In this document: positions 58,226-64,000 of the stretch, piece by piece
How positions within the stretch are numbered: the first letter of the stretch is position 1
Layout of the letters: every line of letters begins with the position of its first letter
Source: Ectobius pallidus
Lineage: Eukaryota > Arthropoda > Insecta > Blattodea > Ectobiidae
Assembly: GCA_964059195.1 (NCBI GenBank)
Contig: CAXKWD010000001.1
Location: 118,105,751-118,169,750, forward strand
Length of the DNA: 64,000 nucleotides
Direction: 5' to 3'
Program-made: the position numbers and the translations under genes
Notes under the pieces: generated by a model
Told to the model about the DNA's origin: nothing
The model's input: the letters and a program-made list of their open reading frames with translations, nothing else
Databases searched by the model: none

Positions 58226-60297
58226 AGCCAAGTGAGCGAAGGTACTCAGTTCCCAACAGAAAGTTTATGCTATCACAAAGGTGACTATTATAAACTATAC
58301 AACACATTAGCCTCATCTGACTGGTCTACAGTGTATAATCAAAAATCACCTAACACTGCTGTTGAAAATCTTACATACTTAGTTAATGATGGAATTAATA
58401 AGTCAATCCCTAAAACATTTGTTGTTAAATCAAAATATCCGGCTTGGTTTTCAAGGGAGCTCAAATTATATATAACGAAAAAGAAACACTATTATCGACT
58501 TTTTAAAAAACACTCGACTCATTTTTATTATCAATGTTTTTCAGATTATCGAAGATTAGTAAAAGTAACTATTAAAATTGATAGACAATAATGGTACAAA
58601 TCAATCGATCAAGACTTAAAGTCAAACCCTACTAAATTTTGGAGCTATGTTTCGAAGCTACGAAATAAAAATGATCCCGTGTTGCACGTTAAAATGAACA
58701 ATTCCATTATTTCAGAACCCACAAAGCTAGTGAATATTTTCGCAGAGCATTTTGAGTTTATAAACAAGCCCACTAATGCTGTACCGGGGCCCTATGCTCA
58801 AACTGTCATATCTGAATGCCTACATGTTCCAACTATCATAAATTATGATGTCTTGTTAGCTATTCAACATTTGAAACAATCCAAGAGTTCGGGACTTGAC
58901 CAGATACCAAGCTTTATTGTTAAGGGGTGTACCCCAATACTGACACCCGTTCTTACATATGTGTATAACCTTTCGCTAGAAACAGAAACTTTTCCATCAA
59001 TGTGGAAAATTTCTGCTATCAGACCGGTACATAAGAAAGGCAAAAGCAAAGAAGTGGCGAACTTTAGGCCCATAGCCATACTAAATATATTTTCAAAAAT
59101 CTTTGAAACCATCATTCATAAACATAGGCTATTTCTTTTTTCAGTAAAAATAAACTAAATGATTTTCAGCATGGTTTTACCAAGAACATGTCTACTGCAA
59201 CCAATATTGTCACTCTTCTCAATGACATATTTAAAGGAAACTGCTCACAATCACAATCAGACGCCATATTTTTTTACCTGAGCAGAGCATTTGATGTAGT
59301 TAATCACGATCTACTTGTTGAAAAGTTGAGTAATTTAGGTCTACATAAAAAGTATGTTAATTGGTTCTCAAGTTATTTAAGAAACAGATCTGCTCGGGTT
59401 AGAATATCTAACTATCTTTCTGAGCCCTTTCACATACCACAAGGTGTACCCCAGGGGTCAGTATTAGGTCCCTTCTTGTTTTTAGTTTTCATTAATGACC
59501 TATCTAACATATTAACATGTAACAAAATAGCATATGCTGACGACCTATGTATATGGAATAAAATATCTACAGCTTCTGACTGTAAACTATTGCAAAGGAA
59601 TATCGATCGCATAAAACAATGGTGCAGCTCAAATCTTATGCTAATTAACAGCAGTAAGATTCAGAGTATGATATTTAGTAGAAAAACTAACCAAATAATA
59701 TACAACTATCATCTTGGCCAAAATATAATAGCACGCTCAGAAAATATAAAATACCTGGGTGTCTACTTAGACTCGAAATTATACTTACATGTCCATATTG
59801 ACCATATTTTCACACAGGCTTTAAAAACTCTTGGATTAGTTCGCTTAATTTTTCATAATTTAAAAAGCATAGAGTCACTAATTACTCTTTACAAATCTTT
59901 AATTCGTAGTGGCTTAGAATATTGCAGTGTTGCATATAATAGCATTACTGTATCTGACGGTAATAAGCTGGAACGAATACAAAGAAAATTTGTTTCCCTT
60001 ATACGTAGTAAGTTTAGCAGAAATCTGGACTACGATGAAATACTCAAGTTATTAAATCTGGAAACATTACATAATAGGCGTATTTCAGCAGATGCTAATT
60101 TCATAGCTAAAGTCTTTCGTGGGGAAATACACTGCAAATCAATTTTAGATGACATAGGGCTCTCTGTCCCTCATACAAGAGGAACAAGAAATCGAACAAT
60201 TTTTGTTGTACAACAACCTTATGTAATTCCTAGTAATAGACTGGCCATTGCTTGCAATGCCTTTAAAAAAAATTCTGATATATTCCACAAGCAATGA
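58226..60297 (+). pseudogene. 5'-truncated LINE, reverse transcriptase polyprotein (decayed)
   Basis: Three fragments of one non-LTR retrotransposon ORF2, Jockey/CR1-like. 58232-58591 is the linker before the RT (KYPAWFSRELKLYITKKKHY). 58592-59158 follows in the same frame after one in-frame TAA and carries the N-terminal RT region (SSGLDQIPSFIVK...RPVHKKG...NFRPIAIL). 59188-60297 is in another frame and carries RT motifs A to C and the C-terminal domain. In this last frame residues 84-98 are PQGVPQGSVLGPFLF and 116-119 are YADD. In motif A the catalytic Asp is Tyr (residue 30, codon 59275-59277), and the YLSRAFD context is otherwise normal. The endonuclease domain is missing. The stop codon runs directly into a TTA-repeat tail. 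One stop, one frameshift and an active-site loss make it inactive. Confidence 0.9.
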
Positions 60298-60326
60298 TTA
60301 TTATTATTATTATTATTATTATTATT
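60297..60326. repeat. (TTA)n tail of the LINE
   Basis: Nine to ten TTA units follow the TGA stop immediately. A similar trinucleotide run precedes the LINE at 58197-58225. Confidence 0.85.
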
Positions 60327-60983
60327 TTGTTGTGAATACGCGCTCTTTGCAATACGGCCTCTTGCAACGGAAAATCGTACGAAAACAAAATATTGTATTT
60401 GGGGTAAGGTACCTTTTGGGGATGTGACGCGAAGATTGGCGACGACTTTCTCTTATTTTTAAGGAGAAGCTTTTATTTGGGCAGAGGAAGTTATGTGAAT
60501 TATACATCAGACTTTTTTTATAGGTTGATCATAATAAATTTCATAAACAAGTAATGTAAGTATTTTACGGAACTGTATTATTAATAATCTATTCTCAAAT
60601 ATGCGCACATCCCAGTTCAAAATCTATATTGCCGGAGACTTCGGAGTCAACTGACATTCGAAGTTTATTTTCGTCAAAGTCATGACTGCCGCAGCGGGTA
60701 GAATTGGTTGCGGCTTGAGTGATATAAAATATCATCGATTTTTGAAGTCTCATTTTAATTAATAAAACTGCAGTGCCAAGCATCGGCAGAAATAAACACT
60801 CCTCCCCCTAACCATAATATTATTGTTCGTATCAGCACAGCCGCGTTTTATTACCTTTGTTGACTGCATTTAAAATTAAAAGAAGTTTCAATACGCACGT
60901 TGACTTGTAGATAGTTGTTAAGCTTATTTAATTGTTTTAAATAATATTATTTTCTTTAAATTTCCTTGAGCGAATTTTTACTT
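60327..60983. other. Right interior of the hAT-type element
   Basis: AT-rich, with two short minus-strand frames (60322-60507, 60595-60783) that match nothing I recognise. Confidence 0.4.
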
Positions 60984-61040
60984 ACAATACAATATATTTT
61001 TATTTTGTCATTTTTGTACAATATATTTTTATTTTGTCAC
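60984..61040. repeat. Tandem duplication of a ~28-bp unit
   Basis: ACAATATATTTTTATTTTGT followed by CA is repeated directly twice (near 60988 and 61018), inside the hAT-type element just before its C-rich terminus. Confidence 0.85.
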
Positions 61041-61154
61041 CCCCTCGGGTGATGGCACCCGGGGCGGCCCGCACCCCCCACACCCCCTTCCTACGCCACT
61101 GTTCACCTCCCCCTTTGGAGTCCGTGACACAGAAAAATCATGAGAGTTAACCTA

Positions 61155-61576
61155 TAATATATCTCAGGCTAGTTTGATCCTGTTCAAAACAAAGGGGAGG
61201 AGAACTCACAGAGAGTTCGCGGAAAATTCGCATCATGTGACAACACGTGATTGGTTAATAGCTTTAGCATGCGCCATTACCAGGGTGTGCCTTGCTAATG
61301 GAATATGAGTGCTCTTACGTTCATGCAACAATAATATTCACACGTGAAATAAACCCTCACTGGCATCGTCATCACTATAGTATACAAATTAGCAAACAAA
61401 ACATAAAGGATCCATTCTTCAAGATAGAGAGGAAGTGAGTTGTACTGAGAATAAACAAACTACCCATTATCACGGTGATGACATGCGTTCTCATGTGTGG
61501 AGCTGTACAACAGCTGCCACTATGACAGCCTCCTCCTCTTTGTTTTGAACAGGATCAAACTTACTTGAGATATAGT
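61155..61576. mobile_element. ~420-bp MITE with ~45-bp inverted ends
   Basis: The left end ATATCTCAGGCTAGTTTGAT, continuing CCTGTTCAAAACAAAGGGGA, recurs inverted at 61538-61576 as CTCCTCTTTGTTTTGAACAG and onwards with few mismatches. No coding region. The target duplication is ambiguous (possibly TA), so superfamily is not assigned. Confidence 0.75.
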
Positions 61577-61854
61577 ATAGCAATAAATTGGTTCTGAGAA
61601 TTCAACTACAATTCAGCAACTAAGCCTATGCTGGGATATGCAACGTTAATTATTTAATAATTCTGTATCCCTAATTTACGCTTCGTGAAGGTTTGTTAAA
61701 TAAATTGAATATGGTTTATATAATGGGAAAAAAAGATAATTGAATTTGATTGCTTTTGTCTCTCTGCAAAAACAACACGATCATCCTAATAGCACACTAG
61801 TGCTAAGACTAAACTCAGAGAGAATTACGTAATTGTAACTAAACTGTAATTGTA
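61577..61854. other. Unassigned AT-rich spacer
   Basis: No gene or repeat recognised. Confidence 0.4.
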
Positions 61855-62165
61855 TTAAACTCCATGGCGCTTCATCACAAGGAGGGATAGGGTCTACTGA
61901 CCGTCCACTGCACCATCTACCAACGGCTTTCAGCTTCGTCGGCTGATAGCAGGATTGGTGGGCATACGGTCAGCATGCTGACCCCCATGGTCATTATTGA
62001 AGGCTTCCTTCACTGAAGCATTTACTCTTCTGTAAGTAGCTCATCACGTTATTAACATGTTCTTCTCTTGAGGCTACCAAACTAAGAGGAGGTTCAGAGG
62101 ACTGAACCCGAGCCTTAGGCTTTGAAATCAGCAACGGTAACCCCTAGACTATACAGGTTGTCTCG
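61855..62165 (-). mobile_element. SINE family A, diverged full-length copy
   Basis: On the minus strand the head is TAGTCTAGGGGTTACCGTTG with B-box GGCTCGGGTTCAGTCCTC. The body has GATGAGCTACTTACAGAAG, AAGGAAGCCTTCAATAATGA, the palindrome GGTCAGCATGCTGACC and GATGGTGCAGTGGACGGTC. The blocks are in the same order as 35488-35785 but strongly diverged, with an insertion after the head. Confidence 0.75.
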
Positions 62166-64000
62166 TAATTGTACTATGGTACACTAAGTATACTACATAC
62201 CTAAATATAATACATACTTAAGTTAGTATACTGCATATTGTATATTCCTGCGCAGACTCAGTATAAATTTGCAACGCGAACATGCTCAGCAACCAACCAA
62301 ACATTTAGAGTAGGCCTATCGATATGCTTGCAAATATACTGTATACTGTGAGGCCCCTACAGTCCACCACAAAATTGCATTCGCTTTTTACCCCAAGTCA
62401 GATTACGAAATATATAACGATTAATTCTCCTTTGACATTTGAATAATTTAGCATCTTTCATGTGCTTTGGTCTACCAGCATATTCATAAACTTGACTTCG
62501 AATAAGAATTAACAAGCTTCTTCCCTCAAAAAATACTTTAAGAATTCCAGTTACTGCAATCCTATGTGTAGGTCTACTGTACTTGCAAGAAGACTCAACA
62601 GGAGAAGATGACAGTCCGCTCAAGAATGACAGATGAAAAAATTGTAAAAAAGTGTAAAATTATTAAAATATATCTGTAACATTGCGGTGACTACAAAAAA
62701 GTGTTCTTAATCATGAATCAAAATTTATTATGAAAATAGCATTTCTCCATTACCACGAAAATGTAATGGTCTTTATCCACATTTCATTTTCAATTACAAA
62801 TAACTAATCAAATATGTTCCTAAGGATTCATTTCCAGCTGCTAGCCGCTTACATGCTGTTTTTAAGTGAAGTTACCGAAGCATTTCTTCTGAAATCAGTT
62901 TAAACTGATTTTGAACGTGAGAGAACTTTCTCAAGGTGTAGTCCTATGTTCAGTATTTTATTTAGATAGTACCGATATTACATTGCTAGACTATCTGTGA
63001 GAATTATTTAAACTATTATTTACTTAAATCGAACAAAATTTGAATAATTTTTTGTCTAGGTGCAAATCTGCACATATAACTGTAGCACCCCCCTATATGA
63101 GGCAAAAAAGTAAATAAATGCAGTATGTTAAGAAGTGTATCTAGAAAATTGTAGTCTGCATTATTCACTACCTATAACCTGTAACAACTTATTGCTATTA
63201 GTCGTTATCAGGTTATGGAAATTAATGTTCTTAACAAGACATGCATTTATTTTTCCAAGATTGTTAAAGCACTTCATAATAAGGTCATAGGTCGCAGTTT
63301 AAAAATTATGACAATTAGACTATATGGTTTACACCTCTGCGTGTAAAACGCTACAAGTACGGTTTGACCCTTTCTGGCGACATTTTATTTTGAAAACTAG
63401 TCCCATGTGTTATATGTAATATTTACTGCGACAGCTTCCATTACTGCTCCATGCCATCGGATGTAAGCAGGAAAAGAACAAATATTACACTCTCTCCACT
63501 CCAGTGTCAACTTCACTACGCTCATGCTGCTAGCTGGATACAACAAATGAAATGAAAATTTTGAGTGCTTATAAATCAAGTTAAATAAAGAGGAATGAAT
63601 GTACGTTGAAGTTACCTAACGCGCACAAAGAATCGTAAGATTCTTGAACTCAGATGTAACAAACAGAGTTTCATTTTCATCTTTTTAAAGAGGTTTCCTT
63701 TGTCAGAGGAGCTCCACAACATATATTTAGAATTTAATGGCACACGTCAAGTTGCTATTATTACATTATTAATTACATGCTTATTCTATGTTATATTATA
63801 AGTCCACTAAATAAGACTTGTAGACATTGTTCTATACAATTGATCTTGTTTTTTAATAAATTAATTTTGCAATGTGCAATGTGTTTAGATGTGTAAATGA
63901 GTAATGAATAGCTGGGCAAATCTGAATTGATCAACAAAAACATAAAAATTAAAAATCGAGAAAAACACTTTTAACATAATATTAAGTAGGGCTGTACCGA
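62166..64000. other. Unassigned AT-rich DNA
   Basis: No gene recognised up to the window edge. The 88-codon minus-strand frame at 62357-62623 has no recognisable domain. Confidence 0.4.

Larger units (their letters stand above)
57739..61101. mobile_element. hAT-type non-autonomous element with nested LINE
   Basis: The termini CAGTGGCGTAGCAAGC (left) and, inverted, CAGTGGCGTAGGAAGG (right) are flanked by a perfect 8-bp duplication TTCACCTC (57731-57738 and 61102-61109). Subterminal sequence is C-rich in both arms (poly-C at 57789; CACCCGGGGCGG near 61055). An 8-bp duplication with CAG-type ends is diagnostic of hAT elements. No transposase is visible. About 2.1 kb of the 3.36 kb is a later LINE insertion. 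Confidence 0.85.

Noticed and set aside
1..64000. CRISPR array or prokaryotic operons
   Set aside because: No regularly spaced identical repeats of suitable length, no dense long coding frames; the only regular arrays are microsatellites and the ~350-bp exon units.

Overview
The window looks like A+T-rich, repeat-dense nuclear DNA from an animal, most likely an arthropod and probably an insect with a large genome. Pointers are the insect-type non-LTR retrotransposon proteins, several tRNA-derived SINE families, Helitrons with the usual arthropod termini, many MITEs, and frequent TAGGCCTA-type words. The order is inference; a cockroach/termite-like genome would fit. No bacterial-style gene, functional tRNA/rRNA gene or CRISPR array is visible. 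No host protein-coding gene could be recognised. Nearly all short open frames are noise or transposon debris.

Layout. 0-6 kb: a foldback arrangement holding SINE copies (359-1571), a 470-bp MITE with a perfect 10-bp target duplication (1729-2198), and a 2.9-kb inverted-repeat structure (3238-6109). 6-21 kb: mostly unassigned AT-rich DNA with microsatellites, one foldback element (10582-11090) and two SINEs. 21.2-33.5 kb: the richest part. A Helitron (21247-22267) precedes a non-LTR retrotransposon relic whose reading frame is cut at a TTAA. A 10.5-kb segment with piggyBac-like termini follows, and the same reading frame resumes exactly after a second TTAA at 33429. Inside that segment lie a hAT fragment (ZMYM-like N-terminus), two more Helitrons, a candidate element with CTTGAG/TAATAGTC motifs, and a tandem array of four copies of a 191-nt exon-like unit with intact splice-site sequences, arranged as a duplicated A-B dimer.

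33.5-46 kb: a full-length tRNA-SINE, a 461-bp Tc1/mariner deletion derivative keeping a transposase C-terminus, a SINE with a 14-bp target duplication, two members of a third SINE family, a 5'-truncated LINE with a perfect 13-bp target duplication, and a MITE inserted into the terminus of another foldback element. 46-57 kb: largely unassigned DNA. 57.7-61.1 kb: a hAT-type non-autonomous element (8-bp duplication TTCACCTC) that was invaded by a 2.1-kb decayed LINE whose reverse transcriptase has lost a catalytic aspartate. 61-64 kb: one more MITE and one more SINE.

The most promising undescribed item is the tandem exon array (30172-31719) with its diverged relative at 26430-26870. Both carry acceptor and donor splice sequences and a short block in which all differences are synonymous in one frame, and both sit inside the TTAA-bounded segment. 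Whether this is cargo of a piggyBac-like element or host sequence caught between nested insertions cannot be settled from one window.
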